From: Burkholderia sp. Bp8992
GTDB taxonomy: Bacteria > Pseudomonadota > Gammaproteobacteria > Burkholderiales > Burkholderiaceae
DNA length: 64,000 nt
NCBI RefSeq assembly: GCF_003853705.1
Contig: NZ_QTQI01000019.1
Coordinates: forward strand, 99,781-163,780
Direction: 5' to 3'
The position numbers and the translations under genes are program-made. Positions 25,271 to 33,991 of the stretch are shown piece after piece. Numbering within the stretch: the first letter of the stretch is position 1; each line of letters begins with the position of its first letter. The notes under the pieces are model-generated. The model saw only the letters and a list, made by a program, of their open reading frames with translations, was not told the origin of the DNA and searched no databases.

Positions 25271-26656
25271 TCACCGACGTGCGACGCCCGCTCTTCGCGC
25301 CACGACATGATCACGTTCACGCGACAGCGATGCATCGTTGTCTGCGGTCTCTACATCAGATGTCGTTTCGACGGACATGTGCCGAGTCGAGTCCGACATG
25401 ATGTGCAGTGCTGCTTCCTGAACGGCATACCGCGCACGCGCCTGCAACGTACGCTCGCTCAGTGTGCGGTAATGCTGGAGCGTCTGGAACGCCGTTTCCT
25501 TCGGGATCACCGATCGAATCTTCAGCAGGTCCCACTCGCCCTTCGATTCCGACGGTTTCTTCGCCTCGGCCAGATACATGTCGTGCACCATCAGGCCGTT
25601 TGCCAGAATACGGCCGTCCCGGGCAAAGAAATCATTGATCGGCATCGCCTTCATTTTCGCTATGACCGCATCGCTGTCCACCGTTCCCGCTGCCTGAACG
25701 GCCTGGAGATAGTGAGTTACGGCGGAGTACATGCCCGCCTGGACCATCGTAGGCATCTTGCCGGTCTCGGCGTTGAATGCCTTCGCGAACGCGCGCGTCC
25801 GATCGTTGTAGTCCCAGTAGAACGCGGTGGTGAACTGAACACCCTGAGCCGTCTTCAGGCCGATGCCCTTCAGATCGCCATCGAAGATCAGCAGCGGTGC
25901 AACGATCTGCTTGCCGGTCATCATGCCGAACTCGGCAGCCTGACGAATCGCATTTTGCGTGTCGCGCCCCGCGTTCGCGAGCCCGATGACCTGGGCCTTC
26001 GACGACTGGGCCTGCATCAGGAAGGACGCGAAGTCCGATGTCGCCAGAGGATGGTCGATACTTCCCACGACCTGTCCGCCCATCGACGTGACAACCTGCG
26101 TGGCCTGCGACTGCAACGAATGACCGAATGCGTAGTCGGCCGTGATGAAGAACCAGCGTTTCCCACCTTCCGATACCACCGCCCGGGCCGTCCCGTTCGC
26201 GAGCGCATAGGTGTCGTACACATAGTGCACGCCGTACGGGGAACACTGCTTGCCGGTCAGATCCGTCGTTGCCGAGCCAGCAAAGATCGTCACCTTGCGC
26301 TTTTCCATGCCTAGCTTCTGCAGCGCGAGTGCCGAGGCCGAATCGGTCGATTCGATCACCATCGACACGTTATCCCTGTCGTACCATTGCCGCGCGCGCG
26401 TCGCCGTAATATCGACCTTGTTCTGGTAGTCTGCAGACAGCACTTCGATCGGTCTGCCGAGCACCTTGCCACCGAAATCGCGCACGGCCATCTTGACCGC
26501 CGCCACCCCGCCCGTTCCGCCGATGCCCGAGTAGACGCCGGACATATCGACAATCACGCCGACCTTCAGCGGCTCTCCCGACGAAGCCGCAAAGGCGCCC
26601 GGCATCGCCACGGCGACGGCGAGCGTCCATGTAAGCGCAAATCGCAGTTTCATCAT
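25271..26656 (-). CDS. Second Liv-type periplasmic binding protein, with unusual C-terminal extension
   Basis: A type I periplasmic binding protein (signal peptide MMKLRFALTWTLAVAVA...GAFAA, then LKVGVIVDMSGVYSGIGG). The ATG pair at 26656/26653 follows GGAGGAG. Relatives end shortly after a segment like IPKETAFQ (here about residue 395); this frame continues for roughly 60 more residues of Arg/Ser-rich sequence that does not look like the family. Candidate activator sites for the thiolase promoter (25338-25378) lie inside that extension, so either the natural stop has been lost by a frameshift or the extension is tolerated. The long frame upstream to 27595 overlaps the dehydrogenase gene and is rejected. 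Likely feeds the LivHMGF transporter with a second ligand. Confidence 0.85.
   Translation of the reverse strand: MMKLRFALTWTLAVAVAMPGAFAASSGEPLKVGVIVDMSGVYSGIGGTGGVAAVKMAVRDFGGKVLGRPIEVLSADYQNKVDITATRARQWYDRDNVSMVIESTDSASALALQKLGMEKRKVTIFAGSATTDLTGKQCSPYGVHYVYDTYALANGTARAVVSEGGKRWFFITADYAFGHSLQSQATQVVTSMGGQVVGSIDHPLATSDFASFLMQAQSSKAQVIGLANAGRDTQNAIRQAAEFGMMTGKQIVAPLLIFDGDLKGIGLKTAQGVQFTTAFYWDYNDRTRAFAKAFNAETGKMPTMVQAGMYSAVTHYLQAVQAAGTVDSDAVIAKMKAMPINDFFARDGRILANGLMVHDMYLAEAKKPSESKGEWDLLKIRSVIPKETAFQTLQHYRTLSERTLQARARYAVQEAALHIMSDSTRHMSVETTSDVETADNDASLSRERDHVVARRAGVARR
25338..25378. promoter_or_regulatory. Candidate activator sites upstream of the thiolase promoter
   Basis: TTGTCTGCGGTCTCTACAT (25338-25356) and ATGTCGTTTCGACGGACAT (25360-25378) keep TGTC and ACA(T/C) ends at the motif spacing and repeat at 22 bp. 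They lie about 165-190 bp upstream of the predicted start and inside the 3' end of the binding-protein frame. Confidence 0.4.
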
Positions 26657-26742
26657 CAGTCTCCTCCCGTTTAATTTCCGGCTGCGCGACGCACAGTACG
26701 CGGAACGGCCGGAGCAGTCCGTCGTCCGTCGATCGATGTTCG

Positions 26743-28290
26743 TCAGGCAGCGGCCCGCTCCGGTGACGTCAACGGCAGACCGAGACGTGCACGCCGAACG
26801 AGCCACGGCGACGGTCGGTATCGCTGATCCCCGAAGGTCTCGTAAAGTCCCCTGAGGATGTCGAGCACCCGATGCGCGCCGAGCGCATCGCCCCACTCGA
26901 ATGGCCCCGTCGGATAACCGAGGCCGAGACGCACCGATACATCGATATCCTCCGGTGACGCGATGCCCTGCTGGGCCATTTCGCAAGCGAGATTGACAAT
27001 GCACGCCACCACTCGGGGCGCAACGAATCCAGGGGAATCCGAAATGACAAACGCGGGAATCGATTGCGCTGCGAATATCGCCTGCGCGCGATCTACCGTC
27101 GACTTCACTGTTCCCGGGCAGGTCATCAACGTCACGCCCGAAGTCCCGCAGAACACGGGATCGATCCCGACGACCTTGCTCGGATCGAGCCGGAAATTCG
27201 CAATCGCAGTTGAAAGGTCCGTGTCCAGTGGCGCGATCAGGACCACATCGGCGGCATGCAAGTCGGCCGCACGCGTCACCTGCGACAGCAACGGCACAAC
27301 CGTTTCGGGCAACGCCGCCGCCCCCTCCGTCGGCCACCACACCGCGAAGTCGACCACCGGTACCGCCTGCTGCGCCGGCGCATGTGCCGCCGCCGGCTTG
27401 CCGTCGTAGCTGTAAAAACCTTGTCCCGCCTTGCGACCCAACAGGCCGGCGTGGAGGCGCGTGCGTGCGAGCATCACCGGTCGGTAGCGATCGTCGCCGT
27501 AGTACTGCGCATGAATCGATTCCATCACGGGAACAGACACGTCGAGCCCAGTCAGATCCAGCAGCTCGAACGGACCCATGCGGAACCCTGCGCACTGGCG
27601 CAGGATCGCATCCAGCACCGAGTGCTCAGCGTTTTTTTCCGCGAGCAGCTTCAACCCTTCGGTGACAAAGGCACGGCCCGCATGGTTGACCACGAAACCC
27701 GGCGAATCCGGCACAACGATCGGCCGATGTCCGATGCGCCGCGACAGCTCGGCCAGCGCATCGATCGCTTCCGTTGCCGTTCGGGGCGCCTGCACGATCT
27801 CGACCAGTCTCATCCGCGTGACGGGATTGAAGAAGTGCCACCCGGCCACGCGAGATGGCTGTACACAACCGGATGCGATCGACGTCACGCTCAACGACGA
27901 CGTGTTGGTCACCAGAATGCACGACGGCGACACGATCGACTCCAGATCCCGCAACAGCCGCTGCTTGAACTCGAGGTTCTCGACGATCGCTTCCACGACC
28001 AGATCGCACCCGGCCATTTCTGTCAGACTGGTCGCCGCGGTGATCCGGTGCAGCGCAGCGTCCGCGTCGCACTGCTCGATCCGCCCATTTTCAACCGACC
28101 GCATCAGATCGTTGCGTATCGCTGAAATGGCCCGTGTCACTGCGCCGTCATTCACATCGAACAATGTCACGTCGCAACCGGCCATCGCGCAAACTTGTGC
28201 GATACCGCGCCCCATCGCGCCCGCGCCTACCACGCCGACGCTATTCAGAGATTGTCCCAATCTCGATCTCCCATTCAATTTGCGCTTCAT
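26743..28290 (-). CDS. 3-hydroxyacyl-CoA dehydrogenase, PaaH/PaaC-like (full-length, two C-terminal domains)
   Basis: A 505-515-residue NAD-dependent 3-hydroxyacyl-CoA dehydrogenase like 3-hydroxyadipyl-CoA dehydrogenases. The Rossmann motif VGVVGAGAMGRGIAQ is at the start, the catalytic His in GWHFFNPVTRMRLVEIV, a first C-terminal helical domain from VNHAGRAF, and a second after DSPGFVAPRVVACIVN. The frame has an ATG at 28290, but a TTG at 28260 is seven bases after GGGAG and begins close to the Rossmann motif, so the shorter start is a serious alternative. With the thiolase it completes a beta-oxidation round for a dicarboxylic-type acyl-CoA. It follows the 98-residue ORF and precedes the binding protein. 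Confidence 0.92.
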   Translation of the reverse strand: MKRKLNGRSRLGQSLNSVGVVGAGAMGRGIAQVCAMAGCDVTLFDVNDGAVTRAISAIRNDLMRSVENGRIEQCDADAALHRITAATSLTEMAGCDLVVEAIVENLEFKQRLLRDLESIVSPSCILVTNTSSLSVTSIASGCVQPSRVAGWHFFNPVTRMRLVEIVQAPRTATEAIDALAELSRRIGHRPIVVPDSPGFVVNHAGRAFVTEGLKLLAEKNAEHSVLDAILRQCAGFRMGPFELLDLTGLDVSVPVMESIHAQYYGDDRYRPVMLARTRLHAGLLGRKAGQGFYSYDGKPAAAHAPAQQAVPVVDFAVWWPTEGAAALPETVVPLLSQVTRAADLHAADVVLIAPLDTDLSTAIANFRLDPSKVVGIDPVFCGTSGVTLMTCPGTVKSTVDRAQAIFAAQSIPAFVISDSPGFVAPRVVACIVNLACEMAQQGIASPEDIDVSVRLGLGYPTGPFEWGDALGAHRVLDILRGLYETFGDQRYRPSPWLVRRARLGLPLTSPERAAA

Positions 28291-28340
28291 TCAATCGACA
28301 AACGTCAGTCACCGGCAGTCGTGCGCGCACCGCCGACGCG

Positions 28341-28637
28341 CTAAACACGTGCAAGATTTTTTCTCGGTTCGTGTACGTCGAAGAGAAACTGGCCGGCATA
28401 GCGCGATCCGCCGATCGCCGCCCGCCTTCTGCCGGGGGGAAAAACGTGCCACGCCCCGTCGTCGTGACGAAAGAACACGAGCGATAAGGTTCCGGACGGG
28501 CAATCGACGTCGATTCGCACACAACGCCACCGGCTTTCATCCGATCGACCGATACGCGAGAGACGAAAACACCCGGCAACACCGCTGCCCAACCATTTCC
28601 CGATTGCCGCTCGCAGAGAACGTTTCGGTGCAGTCAT
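28341..28637 (-). CDS. Small protein of unknown function (98 aa)
   Basis: An ATG at 28637 with a strong GGAGGAG ribosome binding site opens a 98-residue frame (MTAPKRSLRAAIGKWLGS...). The C-terminal half has an alternating, beta-rich pattern (SGTLSLVFFRHDDGAWHVF). No known motif. It lies between etfA and the PaaH-like gene on the same strand and would be part of that operon. The 161 bases between it and etfA show no promoter. Confidence 0.5.
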   Translation of the reverse strand: MTAPKRSLRAAIGKWLGSGVAGCFRLSRIGRSDESRWRCVRIDVDCPSGTLSLVFFRHDDGAWHVFPPGRRRAAIGGSRYAGQFLFDVHEPRKNLARV

Positions 28638-28798
28638 CTCAGCTCCTCCGCCCGGTGAGTCACGCGACCGCATCTCGCGGCATTGCGTGGGCTCGTGATC
28701 GGGGCGTCGGCCTGAACGATCCCCGGTGGCGTCGCCGCCTGTTCATGAAGCAAGGCCGCGTTGCGTCACCTAAAATCGTCGTCACGATATCGCGCGCG

Positions 28799-29761
28799 TC
28801 AGCCCAGTTCGCCGACGAGTTCCGGCACGACCGTGAACAAATCGCCGACGAGGCCGTAATCGGCCACGCTGAAGATCGGCGCTTCCGGATCCTTGTTGAT
28901 CGCGACGATCACCTTCGAATCCTTCATGCCGGCCAGATGCTGGATCGCACCCGAGATGCCGACCGCGATGTACAGCTGCGCGGCGACGATCTTGCCGGTC
29001 TGGCCAACCTGATAGTCGTTCGGTACGTAGCCCGCATCGACTGCCGCGCGCGATGCGCCCAGCGCTGCCGACAGCTTGTCCGCCAGCGGCTCCAGCACCT
29101 TCGTGTAGTTCTCGCCGCTACCCAGACCGCGGCCGCCCGACACGATGATCTTCGCGCTGGTGAGTTCCGGACGGTCCAGCTTCGTCACTTCACGGCTCAC
29201 GAATTGCGACTTGCCTGTATCGGCCGCGGCTTCGATCTTCTCGACCGACGCGCTGCCGCCTGCCGCTGCGACCGGATCGAAGCCCGTCGCACGCACCGTG
29301 ATGACCTTGATCGGGTCGCCCGACTGCACCGTCGCGATCGCATTGCCTGCGTAGATCGGACGCTCGAACGTATCGGCCGAGTCCACTGCCGTGATGTCCG
29401 AGATCTGCGCGACGTCCAGCTTCGCGGCGATGCGCGGCGCGATGTTCTTGCCGTAGGCCGTTGCCGGCGCGAGGATGTGCGAGTAGTCCTTCGCGATGTT
29501 CAGCGCCGTCGCTTCGACGTTTTCCGCCAGGCCTGCGGCCAGTTGCGGTGCGTCGGCCAGCAGCACCTTCGACACGCCTGCAATCTTCGCTGCCGCATCG
29601 GCTGCGCCCTGTGCGTTGTGGCCTGCCACCAGCACGTGAATGTCACCGCCAATCTTCGCCGCCGCTGCCACCGTGTTCAACGTCGCGGCCTTGAGCGACG
29701 CATTGTCGTGTTCTGCAATCACCAGAATCGTCTCGTGCTCTGCCATCACCAGAACCGTCAT
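28799..29761 (-). CDS. etfA: Electron transfer flavoprotein alpha subunit
   Basis: A 320-residue FAD-binding subunit. The C-terminal FAD domain shows [13 protein letters not shown], the [22 protein letters not shown] stretch and [24 protein letters not shown] accepts electrons from acyl-CoA dehydrogenases and delivers them to ETF-QO. Oddly, the first ten residues are a near copy of the next nine ([10 protein letters not shown] then TILVIAEHD): a 27-base in-frame tandem duplication, since relatives begin directly with the second unit. Starts 16 bases after etfB. Confidence 0.97.
   Translation of the reverse strand: MTVLVMAEHETILVIAEHDNASLKAATLNTVAAAAKIGGDIHVLVAGHNAQGAADAAAKIAGVSKVLLADAPQLAAGLAENVEATALNIAKDYSHILAPATAYGKNIAPRIAAKLDVAQISDITAVDSADTFERPIYAGNAIATVQSGDPIKVITVRATGFDPVAAAGGSASVEKIEAAADTGKSQFVSREVTKLDRPELTSAKIIVSGGRGLGSGENYTKVLEPLADKLSAALGASRAAVDAGYVPNDYQVGQTGKIVAAQLYIAVGISGAIQHLAGMKDSKVIVAINKDPEAPIFSVADYGLVGDLFTVVPELVGELG
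29705..29758 (-). repeat. 27-bp tandem duplication at the start of etfA
   Basis: Bases 29732-29758 and 29705-29731 match at 23 of 27 positions and encode TVLVMAEHE and TILVIAEHD. Confidence 0.85.
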
Positions 29762-29777
29762 TTCTTTCCGCTCCCTC

Positions 29778-30527
29778 TTACATCACCTTGGCTTCGGTCT
29801 TCAGCTTCTCGACCAGCGTCTTCACGTCCGGCACCTTCACGCCGGCTGCGCGCTTCGGCGGCTCGACCACCTTCAGCGTCTTCAGACGCGGCGTAACGTC
29901 GACGCCCAGGTCTTCCGGCTTCACGGTTTCGAGCGGCTTCTTCTTCGCCTTCATGATGTTCGGCAGCGTCACGTAGCGCGGCTCGTTCAGGCGCAGGTCG
30001 GTCGTGACCACGGCCGGCAGCGTCAGCGACAGCGTTTCCGCGCCGCCGTCGACTTCGCGTGCAACCGTTGCCTTACCGGCGGCGACCGTCACCTTCGATG
30101 CAAACGTCGCTTGCGGCAGGCCAGCCAGCGCAGCCAGCATCTGGCCCGTCTGGTTCGAATCGTCGTCGATCGCCTGCTTGCCGAGGATCACCAGTTGCGG
30201 CTGTTCCTTGTCGACCAGCGCCTTCAGGATCTTCGCGACGCCCAGCGGCTCGACACTGTCGTTCGACTCGACGAGGATCGCGCGATCCGCGCCGATCGCC
30301 AGCGCCGTACGCAGCGTTTCCTGCGCTTGCGCAACGCCCACCGACACGGCGATCACTTCAGTCGCCACGCCCGCTTCCTTCAGGCGCACGGCTTCTTCCA
30401 CCGCGATTTCGTCGAACGGGTTCATCGACATCTTCACATTCGTAATGTCGACACCCGTGTTGCCCGGCTTCACGCGGACCTTCACGTTGTAATCGACCAC
30501 TCTTTTCACTGGCACCAGGATTTTCAT
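29778..30527 (-). CDS. etfB: Electron transfer flavoprotein beta subunit
   Basis: A 249-residue AMP-binding subunit of [23 protein letters not shown] is the standard start, [11 protein letters not shown] and the signature [20 protein letters not shown] region are present. Length and sequence are those of the housekeeping betaproteobacterial ETF. It follows the NDP-forming synthetase gene by 66 bases, so beta-oxidation activation and electron transfer are in one operon driven by the promoter at 33675-33690. Confidence 0.97.
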   Translation of the reverse strand: MKILVPVKRVVDYNVKVRVKPGNTGVDITNVKMSMNPFDEIAVEEAVRLKEAGVATEVIAVSVGVAQAQETLRTALAIGADRAILVESNDSVEPLGVAKILKALVDKEQPQLVILGKQAIDDDSNQTGQMLAALAGLPQATFASKVTVAAGKATVAREVDGGAETLSLTLPAVVTTDLRLNEPRYVTLPNIMKAKKKPLETVKPEDLGVDVTPRLKTLKVVEPPKRAAGVKVPDVKTLVEKLKTEAKVM

Positions 30528-30593
30528 TCTTTAACCCGAACATCAAGAACCGAAGCAGCCGAACGCGCTGTCCCCAGCGCGTCCGGCATTCTT

Positions 30594-32669
30594 TCACTGC
30601 ACCGTCACCAGCGCATCGACGGCACCCAGTCCCCGGCCACGAGACTTCACGATCACCGGGTTGATCTCGAACTCCTGGATCGCCGGGCTCGCGAGGAACA
30701 TGTCGCCAAACCGCACTGCAGCCGCCACCAGCGCGTCCAGGTCCGCCGCAGGCTTTCCACGGAAACCTTCCAGAAGCGTCCATAGCTTCAGCTTCCGAAG
30801 CGCCTGACGAACCTGATCGGCAGTCACCGGCAGCGCCAGGTGCGACATGTCGCGGTACAGTTCCACCGCGACGCCACCGGAGCCGATCGAGATGATCGGT
30901 CCGAAGTCCGTCTGCCTCATGCACGACACGACGATCTCTACGCCATCACTGATCATTTCCTGAACCAGCACACCCATATCAGGTCTGCCTACCCGCTCGC
31001 GAAACTCGCGCGCACACGCATCGACCTCCTCCGCGGTTTGAACGCGCAACTTCACCAGGCCAAGCTCGGTCTTGTGCTCGCATTCCGATGGCAGTACTTT
31101 CACGACCAGCGGGTAGGCCATTCCGGCACATGCGTCCGACGCGCGGTCCTCCGGCCCAAGCACCGCCCACTTCGCGGGCGTCATCCCGCTCTCAGCGCAA
31201 AACCGCATCGTCTGCGTCCAATCCTGCGGCGCCGCCCGGCTCGCCAATGGCGTCCGAATCTCTGATCTTGGCAATGACAGCATCCGAGTACGCTTGTACA
31301 GCAACGACAGCGCTTTCATCGCATGGGACGGATCCGCGACCAGCAGCACGCCCGCCTCCCTGAACGACCGGCGCGCCTCGTGATCCGGCAACTCCCCGAT
31401 GAAACTCAGCACCACCGGCATGGACTGCGCCACTTTCTTGAACACTTCGGCGTTCGGCTCGAGGTACCGACGACCGCTACTGGCAAACTGCACGATCAGT
31501 GCCTCCGCCCTCGGCTCCGCCTCGATAGCGAAACACGTGTCACGGAACAGCGTCGGCACGCTCTGAATCTGCCCCGTTAAATCCACCGGATTGGCTGTCC
31601 GTGCGAACGCCGGCAGAACCCGCTCCAGTTCTGCTGCGGTTTGCAGGCCGAATTCCGCCATCGAGATCCCATATTCACTGCTGTGGTCGGCGAGCAGCGC
31701 GCCTGCCCCGCCCGACGAACTCAACACGGCCAGCCCCCCCTGCCTATCGCCGCTCAAGCGCGGTGACGGCAGATACGCCAGCACCTCGACCGCCGACATT
31801 GCATCGATCAGGCTGTCGACCGTGATCACCCCTGCCTGCTCTAGCACATCCGCATAGACCGCGTGCGCCGAAGCAATTTTCCCGGTGTGCGACGCCGTCG
31901 CCTGCTGGCCGATCGTCGATCGGCCAGCCTTCAATGCGACGATTTGCACACCGCGTTCTCGCGCACGCTCGGCGATCCTCACGATCCGGCTCGCTTCATC
32001 GAGTCCTTCGATGTAGAGCGCGACCACGCGCACATCGTCCTGCTCGACGATGTGTTCGAGTACGTCGAGCGCATCGGCGCATGTCTCATTGCCGACGCTG
32101 ACGATGTACGAGCATCCGATCCCGTTGCTCTGCAGGAAATTGCCGATTGCCCCGGCAAGCGCGCCACTCTGGCTGACGACCGCGATCGGCGCGTGCTTGA
32201 GCGCCGGAAGACTCATTGCTGCCGATCCGAACGTCATCATGACGCGCCGACGAACCGACCACACGCCCTGACAGTTGGCGCCGATTACCGCCACACCGTG
32301 CTCCCGCGCCGCTTCGGCCAGGCGCTGCGCATGTTCCTTTCCGGCTTCCGTCTCTTCGAATCCGGAACTGAAGACAATCGCGCTGCGTATCCCCTTCTCA
32401 CCGCACTCCGCAATGACGCCCGGCACTGTGTGAGCCGGCGTGATCACCAGCGCAACGTCCGGCACTTCCGGCAATTCCGCCACCGACGGATACGCCTTCA
32501 GCCCTTCTACCTCGGCGTGGTTCGGGCTCACCGGATACACGGTGCCGTCAAATCCATGCTTCAACAGCACACGCACCAGCGAATTGCGCGGACTACCCGG
32601 CTGCGGTGATGCGCCGACGATCGCGACGCTGCGCGGTTCAATAAACTTCTCGAATGCCTGTCTGTCCAT
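30594..32669 (-). CDS. NDP-forming acyl-CoA synthetase (acetate-CoA ligase family), fused alpha/beta
   Basis: A 691-residue ligase that makes an acyl-CoA with cleavage of NTP to NDP, or runs in reverse. Residues 1-130 are the CoA-binding Rossmann domain (SVAIVGASPQPGSPRNSLVRVL), 150-290 and 290-450 the succinyl-CoA-ligase-like domains, with a TASHTGKIAS block that holds the His phosphorylated in this family, and 470-691 the ATP-grasp domain (YPLVVKVLPSECEHKTELGLV, VELYRDMSHLALPV). Third-party context: between an enoyl-CoA hydratase and etfB. Substrate is unknown; an organic acid of the pathway is likely. Confidence 0.9.
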   Translation of the reverse strand: MDRQAFEKFIEPRSVAIVGASPQPGSPRNSLVRVLLKHGFDGTVYPVSPNHAEVEGLKAYPSVAELPEVPDVALVITPAHTVPGVIAECGEKGIRSAIVFSSGFEETEAGKEHAQRLAEAAREHGVAVIGANCQGVWSVRRRVMMTFGSAAMSLPALKHAPIAVVSQSGALAGAIGNFLQSNGIGCSYIVSVGNETCADALDVLEHIVEQDDVRVVALYIEGLDEASRIVRIAERARERGVQIVALKAGRSTIGQQATASHTGKIASAHAVYADVLEQAGVITVDSLIDAMSAVEVLAYLPSPRLSGDRQGGLAVLSSSGGAGALLADHSSEYGISMAEFGLQTAAELERVLPAFARTANPVDLTGQIQSVPTLFRDTCFAIEAEPRAEALIVQFASSGRRYLEPNAEVFKKVAQSMPVVLSFIGELPDHEARRSFREAGVLLVADPSHAMKALSLLYKRTRMLSLPRSEIRTPLASRAAPQDWTQTMRFCAESGMTPAKWAVLGPEDRASDACAGMAYPLVVKVLPSECEHKTELGLVKLRVQTAEEVDACAREFRERVGRPDMGVLVQEMISDGVEIVVSCMRQTDFGPIISIGSGGVAVELYRDMSHLALPVTADQVRQALRKLKLWTLLEGFRGKPAADLDALVAAAVRFGDMFLASPAIQEFEINPVIVKSRGRGLGAVDALVTVQ

Positions 32670-32699
32670 ATTCCGTTTCTTCTCGAGTCGACAGCGCTG

Positions 32700-33488
32700 T
32701 CAGCGCCCAATGAATTTAGGTGTGCGCTTCTCCTTGAACGCATTCACCGCTTCCTGATGGTCCTCGCTCGCGCGTACGATCGGCAGATTCGCAGCCACCA
32801 GTTCGTGAGCCGTCTGAAGGTCTTTGTCCAGACCAAACCGCATCACTCGCTTGATCAACTGCACGGCAAGCGGCGGCCCGTCCGCGATCCGGCGTGCGAA
32901 CGCATACGTCTCGTCCATCAACTCCGCGTCGGGAAATACCCTGTTCACCAGACCGATTCGTTCCGCATCGCACGCCTCCACCCAGTCCGCTGTCCAGAAC
33001 ATCTCGAGCGCCTTCGACATCCCGACGATGCGCGGCAGCAGATACGCCCCGCCGACGCCGGGAATCAGTCCCATGCGCACGTAGGTCTCGGCAAAGCGCG
33101 CACTCTGCGCTGCGAAACGGATGTCGCATGCGAGGGCGATATCCAGACCACCGCCTGTCGCCAGACCGTTCAACGCTGCGATTACCGGCTTGTCGAGCTC
33201 GGTGATCTTGCGTGGCAGACGCTGTACGCCATCGGCTACTCGCGCCTTGATATTCGCCGGCGTCTGCGCTGCCGACTCGGAAAAGGTCTCGATGTCACCA
33301 CCCGTCGTGAATGCGCGCCCGGTACCAGTCATCACGACGACGCGAATCTCCGGATTCGCACGGCACTCCTCAAGCGCCTCGAGCCATACGTCCTGCATCG
33401 CCTCGGTAAAGGCGTTCAGCTTGTCCGGACGATTGAGCGTAATCGTCGCAATGCCACGATCGATTTCGAATTTCAGTTGATCCACCAT
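32700..33488 (-). CDS. Enoyl-CoA hydratase/isomerase family protein
   Basis: A 262-residue crotonase. The oxyanion-hole segments are GTGRAFTTGGDIETF (first) and GLATGGGLDIALACDIRFA (second); TYVRMGLIPGVGGAYLLPRIVG carries the position of the second catalytic residue, where Val-Gly-Gly-Ala replaces the usual D/E-GG loop, so hydratase, isomerase or hydrolase activity cannot be separated. ATG at 33488 follows AGGA. First gene of the ECH-synthetase-etfBA operon, about 176 bases after the predicted sigma-54 start. Confidence 0.92.
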   Translation of the reverse strand: MVDQLKFEIDRGIATITLNRPDKLNAFTEAMQDVWLEALEECRANPEIRVVVMTGTGRAFTTGGDIETFSESAAQTPANIKARVADGVQRLPRKITELDKPVIAALNGLATGGGLDIALACDIRFAAQSARFAETYVRMGLIPGVGGAYLLPRIVGMSKALEMFWTADWVEACDAERIGLVNRVFPDAELMDETYAFARRIADGPPLAVQLIKRVMRFGLDKDLQTAHELVAANLPIVRASEDHQEAVNAFKEKRTPKFIGR

Positions 33489-33674
33489 ATCGTCATCCTC
33501 ACTACTCCGCTTGTTCTAAATGCTTCAGCACGTCGTGTATCGCATCGATTTCCTCTGATGTCGCCTGATCCACTCGCCTCCTCCTTCACGGGTCTTTCGG
33601 TCGAGGCTTCGGTTGGGGCGCGCCGAACGGTATCCTCGTCAGCCCACCTCGCGTGCTTTTCGACACGTCATCTC

Positions 33675-33690
33675 AGCAACATGCATGCCA
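33675..33690 (-). promoter_or_regulatory. Sigma-54 promoter of the ECH-synthetase-etfBA operon
   Basis: The minus strand reads TGGCATGCATGTTGCT, a complete TGGCAY-N5-TTGCT match; predicted start near 33664. It faces away from the promoter at 33896-33911. Confidence 0.82.
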
Positions 33691-33806
33691 TCGATCACCA
33701 TGAGTCGTTTTGCAACCGCTATCGGCCGTCGGAGCCCGCGCTGCCGGCGGCGACCGCACACACACGTTCTCGATCATGTACATCAGGCGGACGGGCGCAT
33801 TGCAAA

Positions 33807-33825
33807 GTGTCCGCGACGCGGACAC
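33807..33825. promoter_or_regulatory. Perfect 19-bp dyad, reference operator for the sigma-54 activator
   Basis: GTGTCCGCGACGCGGACAC is a perfect inverted repeat with nine-base arms and one central base. It lies between two divergent sigma-54 promoters, centred 106 bp upstream of the plus-strand start (33922) and 152 bp upstream of the minus-strand start (33664). Imperfect copies precede most other sigma-54 promoters in the window, so I take it as the best version of the activator site. Confidence 0.75.
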
Positions 33826-33895
33826 GAGTGAAATGCCGCGCGCGATCCAGAGACATGCCGCGCGGGCTGGTGGCCGATCCAGCCTGCGGCGAAGA

Positions 33896-33911
33896 TGGCA
33901 CGCGCATTGCA
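33896..33911 (+). promoter_or_regulatory. Sigma-54 promoter of the quinone oxidoreductase-like gene
   Basis: TGGCACGCGCATTGCA is an exact match to the sigma-54 consensus TGGCACG-N4-TTGCA. Predicted start near 33922; the gene starts at 33992. Confidence 0.9.
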
Positions 33912-33991
33912 AGCGATACACGCGGCCCAGCGAACTCACCCGGCATAGCTGGAAGCACTCGGCCATATCGAAAAAAAGCGGAGGAACATCA

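Noticed and set aside
26657-27595. Upstream extension of the second binding protein
   Set aside because: It overlaps the PaaH-like gene in another frame; the signal peptide begins at 26656 after GGAGGAG.
28576-28591. GGGCAGCGGTGTTGCC as a sigma-54 promoter for the PaaH-like gene
   Set aside because: Three departures from consensus and it falls inside the 98-residue ORF with a strong ribosome binding site.
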